Counted from the first letter of the stretch, positions 44,494 through 54,163 are shown. The stretch is 64,000 nucleotides of DNA from an uncultured Caulobacterales bacterium (GCA_903840435.1 CAIMFV010000051.1:1-64000); one strand, 5' to 3'. Translations and numbers: made by a program. Notes: generated by a model not told the origin, from the letters alone.

Positions 44494-44853
44494 ATGTTCG
44501 CCATCACTCTTCAGGCCCAGACCGTAGCGCCAGCGGCGGGCGCTTCGCTCGGCGGAGCGCAAAGCCTGCTCGAAAATCCCATCGTAGTGATGATCCCGCT
44601 CTTCGCCATCTTCTATCTGATGATCATTCGGCCGCAGCAAAAGCGCATGAAAGAACATCAGGCCTTGGTGGCGGGATTGAAGCGCGGCGACACAGTGGTG
44701 TTGAATTCCGGCGTCATCGGCAAGGTGGTGCGGGTCGAGGACAAGGAGGCGCAGATTGAAATTGCGCCCCAGGTGACGGTGAAGGTAGTCAAGTCCATGG
44801 TGACTGAAGTGCGCACCCGCACCGATGTCGCCGCCAATGACGCCAAGGCCTAA
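44494..44853 (+). CDS. yajC: Preprotein translocase subunit YajC
   Basis: 119 residues: one membrane span (IVVMIPLFAIFYLMIIRPQQ) and the conserved cytosolic domain (KRMKEHQALVAGLKRGDTVV, SGVIGKVV). Associates with SecDF. GGAGATCC before ATG 44494 decides the start. Directly followed by secD and secF. Confidence 0.94.
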   Translation: MFAITLQAQTVAPAAGASLGGAQSLLENPIVVMIPLFAIFYLMIIRPQQKRMKEHQALVAGLKRGDTVVLNSGVIGKVVRVEDKEAQIEIAPQVTVKVVKSMVTEVRTRTDVAANDAKA

Positions 44854-44867
44854 GGGGAGCGCCTTCG

Positions 44868-46460
44868 ATGTTGCGACTCCACGCCTGGAAGCTTGCCCTG
44901 GTTGGGCTGGCGCTCATGTTCGGGATTGTGTTTACCGCGCCGAACCTGTTGCCACAGTCGGTCACCGACCATCTTCCCGGCTGGGTCCCCCAGGCGCGCC
45001 TCAATCTGGGCCTCGATCTGCAGGGCGGCTCCTATCTGTTGTTGGAAGTCGATACGGCGGAACTGAAGAAGGAAAAGCTGACCAACCTGACCGAGGATGT
45101 GCGTCGGGTCTTGGCGCAAAAGGCCATTGCGTTCACCGATCTCGCATCTACGGCGGATGGCGTCAGCGTACGGGTCACCGATCCGGCGCAAGTGAATGCC
45201 GCCTATAAGGAAGTCGCCGCGCTCGGGGCGCTCACCTCGGCGGGTACCCGTGACCTCGTGGTGGTCAATGGGCCAAACCAAACGCTTAATCTCAGTATTC
45301 CGGACCAAGCCCTGTCGGCCCTGGCCAATTCCGCCGTCGATCAATCGATTGAAATCATTCGCAAGCGCATCGACCAACTGGGTACCCGCGAACCCTCCAT
45401 TACCCGGAATGGGGCGACCCGCATCGTCATTGAGGCGCCGGGCGAAAGTGATCCGGAAAAGCTGAAAAATGTCATCGGCAAGACCGCGAAGCTAACCTTC
45501 CAAATGGTCGACGACGCGGTGACGCCCGAAGAGGCGGCTCAGGGGCGCGTGCCGCCGGGTAGCCAACTCTTGCCCGCCGACGAGGCCTATGACCGCAACG
45601 GCGTGGTCGTACGCCGCAGGGTCGATGTTTCGGGGGATATGCTGACCGATGCCCGTCCCGGTTTTGATCAGAATGGCAGACCGGACATTAATCTGCGTTT
45701 CAATGGTGTCGGCGCCAATCGCTTCGCTATGGTCACTCAAAATAATGTCGGCAAGCGGTTTGCAATTGTGCTCGACGGACGCGTCATCTCGGCGCCGACC
45801 ATCCAAGGAGCGATTCTCGGCGGACAATGCGAGATCACGGGCAACTTTACCCAAGACGCCGCCAATGATCTCGCCAACCTGCTGCGCTCAGGCGCCTTAC
45901 CAGCCAAGCTGATTGTGCAGGAACAGCGCACTGTTGGGGCTGAACTTGGCGCCGACTCCATCCGGGCTGGCGAGACTTCGCTCGTCATTGGCGCCATCGC
46001 CATCTTCGTCTTTATCATCCTGGCGTACGGACTTTTTGGCCTGTTCGCGGCAGTCGCCTTGGTCATCAATGGCTTTTTGATCGTCGGCCTGATGTCCCTG
46101 ACCCAAGCCACCCTGACGCTTCCGGGCATAGCCGGTTTGATCCTGACCTTGGCGGTTGCCGTCGACGCCAATGTCTTGACCTATGAGCGGATGCGGGAAG
46201 AGGCGCGCAGTGGGCGCACGGCGATGATTGCCGCCGATGCGGGCTTCCGCCGGGCCTTTGTCACCATTTTCGACGCCAATGTGACGACCCTGATCGCCGC
46301 CGTGATCATGTTTAGTTTCGGCACCGGCACGGTAAAGGGTTTTGCCTGGACCCTGGGCTTTGGCGTCTTGACCTCGGTCTTTACGGCAGTCTTGGTCACT
46401 CAGGTCTTGATTGGCTGGTGGTTCGAGACCTTCAAGCCAAAATCCTTGCCCATCCTATGA
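44868..46460 (+). CDS. secD: Protein translocase subunit SecD
   Basis: 530-residue RND-type protein: N-terminal span, the RLNLGLDLQGGSYLLLEVD signature, a large periplasmic P1 domain (residues ~40-330), then five C-terminal spans with TLTLPGIAGLILTLAVAVDA, whose Asp is the proton-relay residue, and NVLTYERMREEARSG. Uses the proton-motive force to pull exported proteins through SecYEG with SecF. Confidence 0.97.
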   Translation: MLRLHAWKLALVGLALMFGIVFTAPNLLPQSVTDHLPGWVPQARLNLGLDLQGGSYLLLEVDTAELKKEKLTNLTEDVRRVLAQKAIAFTDLASTADGVSVRVTDPAQVNAAYKEVAALGALTSAGTRDLVVVNGPNQTLNLSIPDQALSALANSAVDQSIEIIRKRIDQLGTREPSITRNGATRIVIEAPGESDPEKLKNVIGKTAKLTFQMVDDAVTPEEAAQGRVPPGSQLLPADEAYDRNGVVVRRRVDVSGDMLTDARPGFDQNGRPDINLRFNGVGANRFAMVTQNNVGKRFAIVLDGRVISAPTIQGAILGGQCEITGNFTQDAANDLANLLRSGALPAKLIVQEQRTVGAELGADSIRAGETSLVIGAIAIFVFIILAYGLFGLFAAVALVINGFLIVGLMSLTQATLTLPGIAGLILTLAVAVDANVLTYERMREEARSGRTAMIAADAGFRRAFVTIFDANVTTLIAAVIMFSFGTGTVKGFAWTLGFGVLTSVFTAVLVTQVLIGWWFETFKPKSLPIL

Positions 46461-46488
46461 TGCGTTACAGTCAAGAGAGCGCCGCCTG

Positions 46489-47499
46489 ATGTTGCGATGG
46501 CCCCTGATCCGTCTTCTGCCAGAGAAGACCAATCTCCACTTTGTCGGCGTGGCGCGACTGATGGGCTTTTTGTCCATTGTCGCCGTCATTGGCTCGCTTG
46601 GGCTTTGCTTTACCCAAGGCCTGACGCTGGGCATTGATTTTAAGGGCGGCACGGTGATGGACGTGGCGCAGGTCGGCCGTCCGGTCGATGCGGGCCTGGT
46701 GCGCTCCACCTTGAACAGTCTGAAACTTGGCGATGTCGAGGTGCAGACCTTTGGCACGCAAGGCGCAGTGCAGGTGAAGTTCCAAACACCAACCGGTGCA
46801 GATCCCGCCTCGACCGCGACCCTCGTCACTCAAAAGCTCTCCGCCGCCTTGGCACCGGGTCAGGTGACCTTTTCAAATACCTCGGTTGTCGGCCCAAAAG
46901 TGTCGGGTGAGTTGTTCCGCAGTGGCATTTTGGCGCTCGGTATCGCCATCTTCCTGATGCTGCTGTTCATATGGTTTCGCTACCAACTGCAATTTGGCTT
47001 AGGAGCCGTGGCGGCGTTATTTCACGACGTCATTTTGACCTTTGGCCTCTTCGCCATCTTCCGGCTGGAGTTCACCCTAACCTCCATTGCCGCCATCTTG
47101 ACCATTATCGGCTATTCGATGAACGACACGGTGGTGGTGTTCGACCGCCTGCGCGAGAACCTGCGCAAATATCGCAAATCGCCTCTGCGCGAGGTCATTG
47201 AGCTTTCGATCAACGAAACCCTGTCACGGACGGTGATTACCGGCCTCACAGCGCTTTTGGCCCTGGGCGGATTGGCGTTTTTTGGCGGGGAGGCTTTGCG
47301 AACCTTCGCCATCGCCTTGATCTTCGGCATCACTGTCGGCACCTATTCGTCCATCTATGTGGCCTCGCCGATCATTCTTTTGTGGGGTGTCAAGCGCGGC
47401 GACGAAGACGAGCCGAGCTTGGTCGGTCCGGCTGCACAAGCCGCCATGGCCCGCAAGGCCGCCGACGCCAAGGCCAAGGCCCGCGAGGCTGGGCGTTAG
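46489..47499 (+). CDS. secF: Protein translocase subunit SecF
   Basis: 336 residues beginning MLRWPLIRLLPEKTNLHFVG. LGIDFKGGTVMDV is the SecF signature. The membrane bundle includes FTLTSIAAILTIIGYSMNDT, with the functional Asp in NDT, and VVVFDRLRENLRKY. The start at 46489 is chosen because the in-frame extension upstream overlaps secD and does not resemble SecF. Runs straight into the Mth938 gene. Confidence 0.97.
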   Translation: MLRWPLIRLLPEKTNLHFVGVARLMGFLSIVAVIGSLGLCFTQGLTLGIDFKGGTVMDVAQVGRPVDAGLVRSTLNSLKLGDVEVQTFGTQGAVQVKFQTPTGADPASTATLVTQKLSAALAPGQVTFSNTSVVGPKVSGELFRSGILALGIAIFLMLLFIWFRYQLQFGLGAVAALFHDVILTFGLFAIFRLEFTLTSIAAILTIIGYSMNDTVVVFDRLRENLRKYRKSPLREVIELSINETLSRTVITGLTALLALGGLAFFGGEALRTFAIALIFGITVGTYSSIYVASPIILLWGVKRGDEDEPSLVGPAAQAAMARKAADAKAKAREAGR

Positions 47500-47504
47500 G
47501 GGCG

Positions 47505-47849
47505 TTGCGACAGGCACCGGCCATTGATCTTGCCGCACAGGGTGGCTTTCAGATTGACGGCGTTTGGCGTCAGGGTCCGGTGCTCATTATCGGAGAGCTA
47601 ATTACCTCCTGGTCGGGTAAGGCCTCCGTCGCCGGGCTCGATGCGGTGTTTCAAGCCGGGGTGCAGCAGTGTGAATTGCTGATCCTTGGGCTTGGACTTG
47701 GCTGGGCACCACCATCCCCCGCTTTGAAAGCGGCCTGCCGCGCTGCCAATCTTGGCCTTGAAGCCTTAGGCACGGTTGAAGCTGTGCGGCTCTATAATCT
47801 CTTGGCGCGCGACGGGCGCTATCTGGCAGCTGCTCTAAATCCAATCTGA
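47505..47849 (+). CDS. Mth938-like (DUF498/NDUFAF3) domain protein
   Basis: 114 residues with TTG start five bases after the secF stop, preceded by AGGGG. GGFQIDGVWRQGPVLIIGEL and CELLILGLGLGWAPPSPALK are typical of the Mth938 fold, whose mitochondrial relative NDUFAF3 helps assemble respiratory complex I. In alphaproteobacteria it commonly follows secF, which supports the call. The in-frame extension upstream, antisense in composition to family expectations, was discarded. Confidence 0.88.
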   Translation: MRQAPAIDLAAQGGFQIDGVWRQGPVLIIGELITSWSGKASVAGLDAVFQAGVQQCELLILGLGLGWAPPSPALKAACRAANLGLEALGTVEAVRLYNLLARDGRYLAAALNPI

Positions 47850-47994
47850 GCGCCGAGCGCCGGACACAAATTTGATTTTCCGCAAAAATCGGCTGCGAAG
47901 CTGGTCAAAGGCGACTATACCAATGTCCAAGGGCGGGCTCCGAATTCGGGGCCAACGCCATTTTTAAATCCTTGGCTAGAGAGGCGGGCGCAGC

Positions 47995-48621
47995 ATGGGC
48001 GGCATTGTTTCAAATCTGCTGTCGAATTTTCGCAACACCATCATCGTCAGCACAGGCGTGGCGGTGTTGTTTTTGATCGGTTACGGCATGCACTATTCCA
48101 AAGCCAATGGCGGTCAAATCGACGCCATCTATTGGCAGGCGGTCTTGCGCTGGGCGCACGCCTTTGTCGGCATCTTGTGGATTGGGCTGTTGTACTATTT
48201 CAACTTTGTGCAGATCCGGGTCATGCCGACCATCCCGGCTGAATTGAAGCCAGCCGTGTCCAAATATATCGCGCCGGAAGCCTTGTTTTGGTTCCGTTGG
48301 TCGGCGCTCGCCACCTGGGTGTTTGGCGTTTCCCTGGCCTGGAACCGCGGCTATCTGCTCGACGCCTATTGTTTTGGCCAGTTGAGCCATGACCCGAAGG
48401 TGGCCTTCATCGGCGTTGGTATGTGGTTTGCGACCATTATGGCGCTCAATGTCTGGGTATTTATCTGGCCAAACCAGAAGATCGCTCTGGGCATGGTTGA
48501 AGCAGATGCTGACGCGAAGGCCCGGGCAGCCAAAACTGCCATGCTGTTTTCGCGCACCAACCTTCTGCTCTCCATCCCGATGTTGACCACCATGGCGATG
48601 AACCAAACCATCTTCGGCTAA
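47995..48621 (+). CDS. PuuD-like urate hydroxylase membrane domain, without cytochrome c domain
   Basis: 208-residue integral membrane protein with about five spans (IIVSTGVAVLFLIGYGMHYS, WAHAFVGILWIGLLYYFNFV, WFATIMALNVWVFIWPNQKI). The His-containing RWAHAFVGILWIGLLYYFNF resembles the membrane part of PuuD, a urate oxidase that normally also carries a C-terminal cytochrome c (~400 residues in all). That domain is absent and no heme-binding CxxCH is seen, so urate oxidation is not assured; it may be a related heme membrane protein. Confidence 0.7.
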   Translation: MGGIVSNLLSNFRNTIIVSTGVAVLFLIGYGMHYSKANGGQIDAIYWQAVLRWAHAFVGILWIGLLYYFNFVQIRVMPTIPAELKPAVSKYIAPEALFWFRWSALATWVFGVSLAWNRGYLLDAYCFGQLSHDPKVAFIGVGMWFATIMALNVWVFIWPNQKIALGMVEADADAKARAAKTAMLFSRTNLLLSIPMLTTMAMNQTIFG

Positions 48622-48644
48622 TTCCCCGAGGACGGCAAAGATGC

Positions 48645-48678
48645 AGCCGGAGGGGTTCGCTTCTCCGGCTCATTTTTT
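48645..48678 (+). terminator. Rho-independent terminator
   Basis: AGCCGGAG (48645-48652) and CTCCGGCT (48663-48670) form a perfect 8-bp GC-rich stem with a 10-base loop, followed by CA and six T residues. A textbook intrinsic terminator after the PuuD-like gene. It lies only ~20 bases before the next ATG. Confidence 0.85.
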
Positions 48679-48695
48679 CAGCAAGGTGACAACCC

Positions 48696-49445
48696 ATGGA
48701 CGTAAATAGCGCGCTGAAATCCGAGCTGGAGCGGCAGGATTTGGCGAGCTTCCTGCAAACCCGCGAGCCAGACCTTTGGGCGGCCAGTCGCCTTGTGTCC
48801 GAAGACGCGGCCCGGCTTGATCTGGAAGCGGTCTTTTGTTTGGAGCATCAGTGGCGTCACGTCGGGCAGCGCACCGCCAATCCCCTAATGGCGCAAATTC
48901 GCCTGGCCTGGTGGCGCGAGCAAATCGTGGCCGTGGCGGCCGGAAGAAGCCCCGGCGACCATCCAGCGCTCACCCGGCTCGCGCCGCGCTTGATCGCGGG
49001 CGCGCTTGACGCTGACCGCCTTGATTCGGCTTTAGAGGCCTGCCAGGACGCTTTTGAAGACCATCCTCTCGAGGACGAGACGGCGCTCCTGCGTCATGTG
49101 GCGAGCCTGGCCAAGGTTCGGGTGGCCGCAGGCCTGATGCTTGATCTCAAGGCCGATGCGGAGGCCTTGCACAGGTCCGCCAAGGTCGCCGTGATCGGGC
49201 GGCTCATCCCGCTGGCCAATGCGTATTGGATCCCTCGTTCCTGGCGCGACGCCGGAGAGGCCGCCGCGCGATTGCGCCTCACCTCTCTCCTCACGCAGGC
49301 TATAAAGGACGCGCGCACAGGGCCACGCGTCTCGGAAAAGGCCTTTCCTGCCATCGCCGAGTCGACGCTTTACACCGGCAAAGACCAAGGCCCGGTCGTC
49401 AACCGCGCCAAGCTCCTCTGGGCGTCAGTGCGCGGACGGATCTGA
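48696..49445 (+). CDS. Squalene/phytoene synthase family protein, probably non-catalytic
   Basis: 249 residues, all-helical, with IRLAWWREQIVAVAAGRSPG matching the family core. The two Asp-rich diphosphate-binding motifs of true phytoene or squalene synthases (DxxxD) are missing: the first site reads AVFCLEHQWRHVGQ. This resembles the NDUFAF6-like branch linked to complex I assembly, an interesting parallel with the NDUFAF3-like gene at 47505. Assignment to that role is inference. It starts just after a strong terminator, so it is presumably transcribed from its own promoter or by read-through. Confidence 0.75.
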   Translation: MDVNSALKSELERQDLASFLQTREPDLWAASRLVSEDAARLDLEAVFCLEHQWRHVGQRTANPLMAQIRLAWWREQIVAVAAGRSPGDHPALTRLAPRLIAGALDADRLDSALEACQDAFEDHPLEDETALLRHVASLAKVRVAAGLMLDLKADAEALHRSAKVAVIGRLIPLANAYWIPRSWRDAGEAAARLRLTSLLTQAIKDARTGPRVSEKAFPAIAESTLYTGKDQGPVVNRAKLLWASVRGRI

Positions 49446-49474
49446 GGGCTTTAGCGCGCCCCGCCGCCACAAGA

Positions 49475-50791
49475 CTAAGGCTCGCGAAGCGCGCGCCAGA
49501 GTGAGGTCGAGAGCGGCTCTACCAGATATTCCAGAAGGGTCCGGCGGCGTTTGGGCAAAATGACCTGCGCTGGCAGACCGGGTCGCATGGCCTGAAGCAA
49601 GGTGCTTGGTGATGTCGCCGTCTCCACAAACGGGGTCGAGGCCTCAACGGCGAAATATCGCTCATTGGTGCGGTCATCGATGATCAGGTCAGGCGAGAGG
49701 CGGGTGAGGCGCGCCTTTAGGATCGGCAGGGCGTGGGGACCCAAGGTGGGCAGACGGATTTCAACCTCCTGGCCGAGGCGAAGATCGCCAGCATCCTCCG
49801 GTTTCAGCCGAGCCTGCACCGATATCGATCCGCCGTCTGGGGTAATTTCGAGCAGCTTTTGGCCAGGAGTGGCAACCGACCCACCGTTAAAGACGGCGAG
49901 GCCTGATACCCGACCGGTCACCGGCGCACGCAAGGACAGGTCGGCCAATTGCGCTTGCAGGGCTTTAAGGCGCGGTCGCAAATCCGATAACTGCTCCTCG
50001 ACATCCTGCAACTCACGGGCATCGCGCTCGCGGGTCTCGGCCATCGCCACCTGCGATTGGGCTTGCGTCACGTGAATGTCCTCGTCGACCCGCGCAGCAT
50101 TGGCGCGTAATTCGGCCAGAGCGCCACGCAATGCCGCATCGGTCCGTTCCAGCGCCCGGACCCGATTGGTGGAGGCATAGCCCTTTTCCTCCAGCGCACG
50201 GGTGGCGCTCAACTCCTCAGCAATCGAACGGGCTTGCGCTTCCTGGGAGGCGATCTCTTGCTTGTACCCTTCACTCTGGCTGATCAGAGCCGCGATTTTT
50301 CGGCGGTCGGCTTCAGCCTGTTCAGCCCGCCCGGCTTGGGAGGCCTGTAGAATGGCGGTTTGTGCAGTACGGCCACCGGAGCCCGGACGAGACCCACCAA
50401 GCTCGGCAAGCAATCGCTGTTTTCGCGCCTCGAGAACAGCAACCCTTCCGGCCAGTGCTCCCTCCGCGCCTGAGGTCTCGGTTGCAGAGAAGGTGATCAG
50501 GACCTGGCCCTGGGTGACATGGTCGCCCTCGTGGACCAAGACCTTGGCGATCTTAGCGGCGACGTCGCGTTGCAGGACCGGCGCGTGGCCAGCTACCGCC
50601 AAGAAACCTTGGGCATAGGCCGCAGAATCAAGGCGGGCAAGGCTCGCCCAGCCAAGAAAGCCAAGGAAGAACAGACCCGCGATTGCGGCTCCGACCCTGA
50701 CCTCGAACCCAGCTGCATCGTCGGCTTCGGGGTCGGCGAATCTGATTTCGGCTGGCCTTGGGGGGCGACCGGAAATGCGATTGAACATCAT
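49475..50791 (-). CDS. Type I secretion membrane-fusion (HlyD family) protein
   Basis: 438 residues: a short cytosolic start, one span (AAIAGLFFLGFLGWASLARL), lipoyl/barrel parts (APVLQRDVAAKIAKVLVHEG), a long coiled-coil hairpin (residues ~130-290, rich in Glu/Ala/Arg), and the returning barrel (LRAPVTGRVSGLAVFNGGSV, VILPKRRRTLLEYLVEPL). It bridges the inner-membrane ABC transporter to TolC. Its start overlaps the ABC gene stop by four bases. Confidence 0.93.
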   Translation of the reverse strand: MMFNRISGRPPRPAEIRFADPEADDAAGFEVRVGAAIAGLFFLGFLGWASLARLDSAAYAQGFLAVAGHAPVLQRDVAAKIAKVLVHEGDHVTQGQVLITFSATETSGAEGALAGRVAVLEARKQRLLAELGGSRPGSGGRTAQTAILQASQAGRAEQAEADRRKIAALISQSEGYKQEIASQEAQARSIAEELSATRALEEKGYASTNRVRALERTDAALRGALAELRANAARVDEDIHVTQAQSQVAMAETRERDARELQDVEEQLSDLRPRLKALQAQLADLSLRAPVTGRVSGLAVFNGGSVATPGQKLLEITPDGGSISVQARLKPEDAGDLRLGQEVEIRLPTLGPHALPILKARLTRLSPDLIIDDRTNERYFAVEASTPFVETATSPSTLLQAMRPGLPAQVILPKRRRTLLEYLVEPLSTSLWRALREP

Positions 50792-52521
50792 GGCTGGCTC
50801 CGCGACTGCGGGACAGAGGCCGCGCTGATCAACTGTTGAGCGACCGCATCGCGTGGACCAAACAGTTCAACCTTACCGTCACGCAGCACCATGAGTTTGT
50901 CCACGTCCTCAAGGATATTGACCCGGTGGGCGATGAGGATGACGCTCACCCGATCCGCCTTCAAGCGCCGCAAGGCCTGGATCAGATCCTGTTCACCTTC
51001 TGCGTCAAGATGGGCGTTCGGCTCATCGAGGACCACAAGCCTCGGTTTGCCAAACAAGGCCCGCGCCAAGGCAATTCTTTGGGCTTGGCCGAGGGAGACG
51101 CCCTCGCCGGCAAAGCCAAGCGCCGCCTCATAGCCGCCGGGCAAGGTGCCGATCATCCGATGGGCGCCACAGCTCTGGGCCGCCCGCACCACCTCGGCAT
51201 CAAGCTCGGCGTCCAGCTGGCCCGGTTCGCTGCGAAAACGCGAGATGTTTTCCTTCACCGAGCCGCGCAGCAAGGACGGACTTTGCGGCAAATAGCCAAT
51301 TTGGCTGGCAAGCGCGCTCTCGTCCCAGTCCGAAGCCGCAAAGCCGTCGTAGCGTATCTCTCCGGAACTTTCAGCCGTGGCCCGCGTGATGACGCGTGCG
51401 AGCGTCGACTTGCCCGAGCCGCTCGGACCAATGATCCCCAGACTTTCACCGGGCGCTAAGCTGAAGCTGACGCCATTGAGGATGAGGCGCGCGCCATCCT
51501 TATGCTGCACCGAAACCCGATCGAGCGTCAGGGCGCCTTGAAGCGCGGGCAGGACGGTTGGGGCGCTGGCAAGGGGATCCTTAGCAAACAGCACCTGCAA
51601 GCGGCCATAAGCAGCCTGGGCAAGGGTTAGGCTTCGCCACGCCGCCAGGATCTGCTCCACCGGCGCAAGGGCTCGGCTGATGAGAAGCGAGGCGGCAAAG
51701 ATTGCGCCGGCGGAAATCAGTCCCTCGACCGCCAGATAGGCGCCGAGACCCAGCGCCAAAGACTGCAAGGTCATGCGGCTGAATCGGGTGAGGCTTAAAT
51801 ATCCGGCGCTGAGAAATCCCGCTTCGGAGGTCAGATGGGCGCTGACGGCCCGTTCGAGCAGGTGGCGACGCACCATGGCACGGGTCATGCCGAGCGCGCG
51901 AATAACCCCGCTGGAGCCGACCGAACGATCCACCGAAATATAACTCAGCGTGCTCGCATCGGTCGCACGGCGGGTTGGCGCCCGGGTCGCGCGTTCGTTG
52001 AAGGCGGTTAACAGGCCTAATATGACCATGGCGCCCATGGCGAAAAGGCCGAGCAGAGGATGAAGCAAAAAGCAGGCGCCGACATAGATCGGTGTCCAGG
52101 GAGCGTCGAACACTGCAAGGGCGCCAGCGCCGGTAATCACTTGCCGTACAAGATCAAAATCCCGAAGCGGCGCGGATCCATTGGCAGGGTTGGCCCCATC
52201 AATGCGCAAGCTCGCCAGCAGCGCCTTTTCCGCCAGCAACCGGTCGAGGCGGCTGCTCAGCTTGACCAAAAGCCGCATGCGGACATAGTCGAGCCCGGCC
52301 AGGGTTGCGACGGCGAAGACAAAAATCAAGGTCAATAGGCCAAGCGTGCCAAGACCTCGCGTAGGGGTCACCCGCTCATAGACCTGCAACATGTAAAGCG
52401 TGGGTGCGAGATAAAGGAGATTCACACCCGCACTGAACGCTGCCGCCCAGATCAAGTGTCCACGGCAGGCCCGCAAGCCGCTGGTCAACGGGTTTGAGAA
52501 AGCAGGTGGTGAACGCGACAT
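50788..52521 (-). CDS. Type I secretion ABC permease/ATPase
   Basis: 577 residues: a six-span exporter domain, starting HLIWAAAFSAGVNLLYLAPT, then an ATPase domain with Walker A GIIGPSGSGKSTLARVI, signature EGVSLGQAQRIALARALF and Walker B LVVLDEPNAHLDAEG. It has no N-terminal C39 peptidase or C39-like domain, which places it with PrtD/LapB-short exporters of unprocessed substrates such as proteases, S-layer and heme-binding proteins. Between TolC (43 bases upstream) and HlyD (4-base overlap). Confidence 0.94.
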   Translation of the reverse strand: MSRSPPAFSNPLTSGLRACRGHLIWAAAFSAGVNLLYLAPTLYMLQVYERVTPTRGLGTLGLLTLIFVFAVATLAGLDYVRMRLLVKLSSRLDRLLAEKALLASLRIDGANPANGSAPLRDFDLVRQVITGAGALAVFDAPWTPIYVGACFLLHPLLGLFAMGAMVILGLLTAFNERATRAPTRRATDASTLSYISVDRSVGSSGVIRALGMTRAMVRRHLLERAVSAHLTSEAGFLSAGYLSLTRFSRMTLQSLALGLGAYLAVEGLISAGAIFAASLLISRALAPVEQILAAWRSLTLAQAAYGRLQVLFAKDPLASAPTVLPALQGALTLDRVSVQHKDGARLILNGVSFSLAPGESLGIIGPSGSGKSTLARVITRATAESSGEIRYDGFAASDWDESALASQIGYLPQSPSLLRGSVKENISRFRSEPGQLDAELDAEVVRAAQSCGAHRMIGTLPGGYEAALGFAGEGVSLGQAQRIALARALFGKPRLVVLDEPNAHLDAEGEQDLIQALRRLKADRVSVILIAHRVNILEDVDKLMVLRDGKVELFGPRDAVAQQLISAASVPQSRSQP

Positions 52522-52564
52522 TTAGGCCCGACCGATCCCGATTATGCGTCGCAGAAACCGGACT

Positions 52565-54010
52565 TTAAGGTTGGACACGGCGCGGCTCCTGTAGCTTATC
52601 GAGCACCCTGACCGCGTCTTCCCACGGCGTCCATCCCAAGGAGAAGGTTGCGTCACGCAGCAACCGGTCTTCGCCAAGTTCGAGTCGATCCTTCACGCCA
52701 GCGACGGTTTGTAAGCCGTGGGTTGCAGCAAGCAGAGTGGCTTGGGCGATAAAGAGGTCGTGGGCAGCCTGAGCCCGCGCGGTCTCAGCGGTCACCAACT
52801 GGCTTTGGGCATCCAGGAGTTCAAAGGTTGAGCGGAAGCCGGCCTTCTCTTCTTGCCGAACTCCCTCAGTCGCACGGGCTGCTGCGTCGACGGCGCTGCC
52901 TAAAAGCCCGAAATTGCGGCGTGCGGCCTGGGCCTGGCTCCAGGATTGAGTGACGACCAACAGGACTTGGCGGCGGGTTGCCTCCGTCGTTTCCCGTTGC
53001 GCATTGGCCAGATGCGCAGCTTGACGAACCTGTGACTGAAGAGCGCCGCCCTGCAGGAGGGGGGCGGAGAAGCTTAGGCCAGCGCTGAGTTTGCGCCCTG
53101 TTTGGGAGAAAGGATCGGTGCCGAAATATCCGGTGTCGGAGAGGCCATAGGATCCCGTCAGCGACAGGCTTGGTCGTAGGCCCGCGCGGGCCCTGTCTAT
53201 CCCGGCTCTGGCTGCATGTTCGGTACTTTCTGCCGCCAGCAAGGCTGGGTTTTCGGTATCGGCTGCGTCAAGCGCGCTGGCCAGGCTTGGCGGGGTGAAT
53301 GGCGCCAAATCCGGGATGGGTTCAAGAGTTTGAGGCGGTCGGCCGACCGCCTGGACAAATCCGGCAATGGCAGCCTCAACTTGGCCCCGCGCCGATGTTG
53401 TGGCTGCATCAGCGAGCGCGACGCGAGTCTCAGCTTCCGCAACGTCGGTGCGGGTTGCGTCACCTGCGGTTTTTTGGGCTGAGGATTGATCAAGGTGACT
53501 GCGCAGTTCAGCGAGGTTGCGAACCTCGATATCCAAACTGTTCTGCGCCAATTGCACGTCGGCATAGGCTGTCGCCGCCTGCAGGAGGACCGACTGCAAC
53601 GCCTGATCATAGCTGTGTTTGGCGGCAAAGAGGGTGGCTTTTGCCTCGGCAACCGCCGCCGCCCCACGACCACCGGTATAAAGCGGTTGGGTCGCACTTA
53701 ACGCCAGGCCTGAAGAATTGATCTGGCCATAGGCATTCGGCCTATCGCGCTCGGTTGAAACCTGACCGGTGATCCCGGCGCTTGGTCGCCAAGCTGAGCG
53801 GGCCTGGACATAGCTTTCCCGTGCAGCGAGCACCTGCTCATATTGAGACTTGAGTTCGGGGTGTGACCGCGCAGCTTCGGCGAGCACATCGGCAAGCGTT
53901 TCAGCCGTGCTCGGTTGAGGTAAAATCAACAGGGCTACGGCCAGGCAGCTTCCGCACAATATCCTGCGATAACCAAAATTTGAAATCTGTCCCAAATATT
54001 TTAACGGCAT
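52565..54010 (-). CDS. TolC family outer membrane protein
   Basis: 481 residues with a signal peptide (ILCGSCLAVALLILPQPSTA) and the two-repeat helical TolC layout: TLADVLAEAARSHPELKSQY near the start, SATQPLYTGGRGAAAVAEAK, and the second half GLSFSAPLLQGGALQSQVRQ with VLLVVTQSWSQAQAARRNFG. It provides the outer-membrane exit channel. First gene of the leftward secretion operon; its 5' side faces the candidate substrate gene across a 259-base AT-rich divergent region. Confidence 0.93.
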   Translation of the reverse strand: MPLKYLGQISNFGYRRILCGSCLAVALLILPQPSTAETLADVLAEAARSHPELKSQYEQVLAARESYVQARSAWRPSAGITGQVSTERDRPNAYGQINSSGLALSATQPLYTGGRGAAAVAEAKATLFAAKHSYDQALQSVLLQAATAYADVQLAQNSLDIEVRNLAELRSHLDQSSAQKTAGDATRTDVAEAETRVALADAATTSARGQVEAAIAGFVQAVGRPPQTLEPIPDLAPFTPPSLASALDAADTENPALLAAESTEHAARAGIDRARAGLRPSLSLTGSYGLSDTGYFGTDPFSQTGRKLSAGLSFSAPLLQGGALQSQVRQAAHLANAQRETTEATRRQVLLVVTQSWSQAQAARRNFGLLGSAVDAAARATEGVRQEEKAGFRSTFELLDAQSQLVTAETARAQAAHDLFIAQATLLAATHGLQTVAGVKDRLELGEDRLLRDATFSLGWTPWEDAVRVLDKLQEPRRVQP

Positions 54011-54163
54011 ACATCATCTGAGAGCTGAAGGTTAATTTTAACGCATCGACTTCGAAGGTACATTTAAATCTTCCGCAGCAAACAACTGTAATGCTGTCTG
54101 GGACCCATGTAAATAATGTTTTGATCGCTTTTAGTTACGTTCTCCTACCAGGGGAATAGTAGT

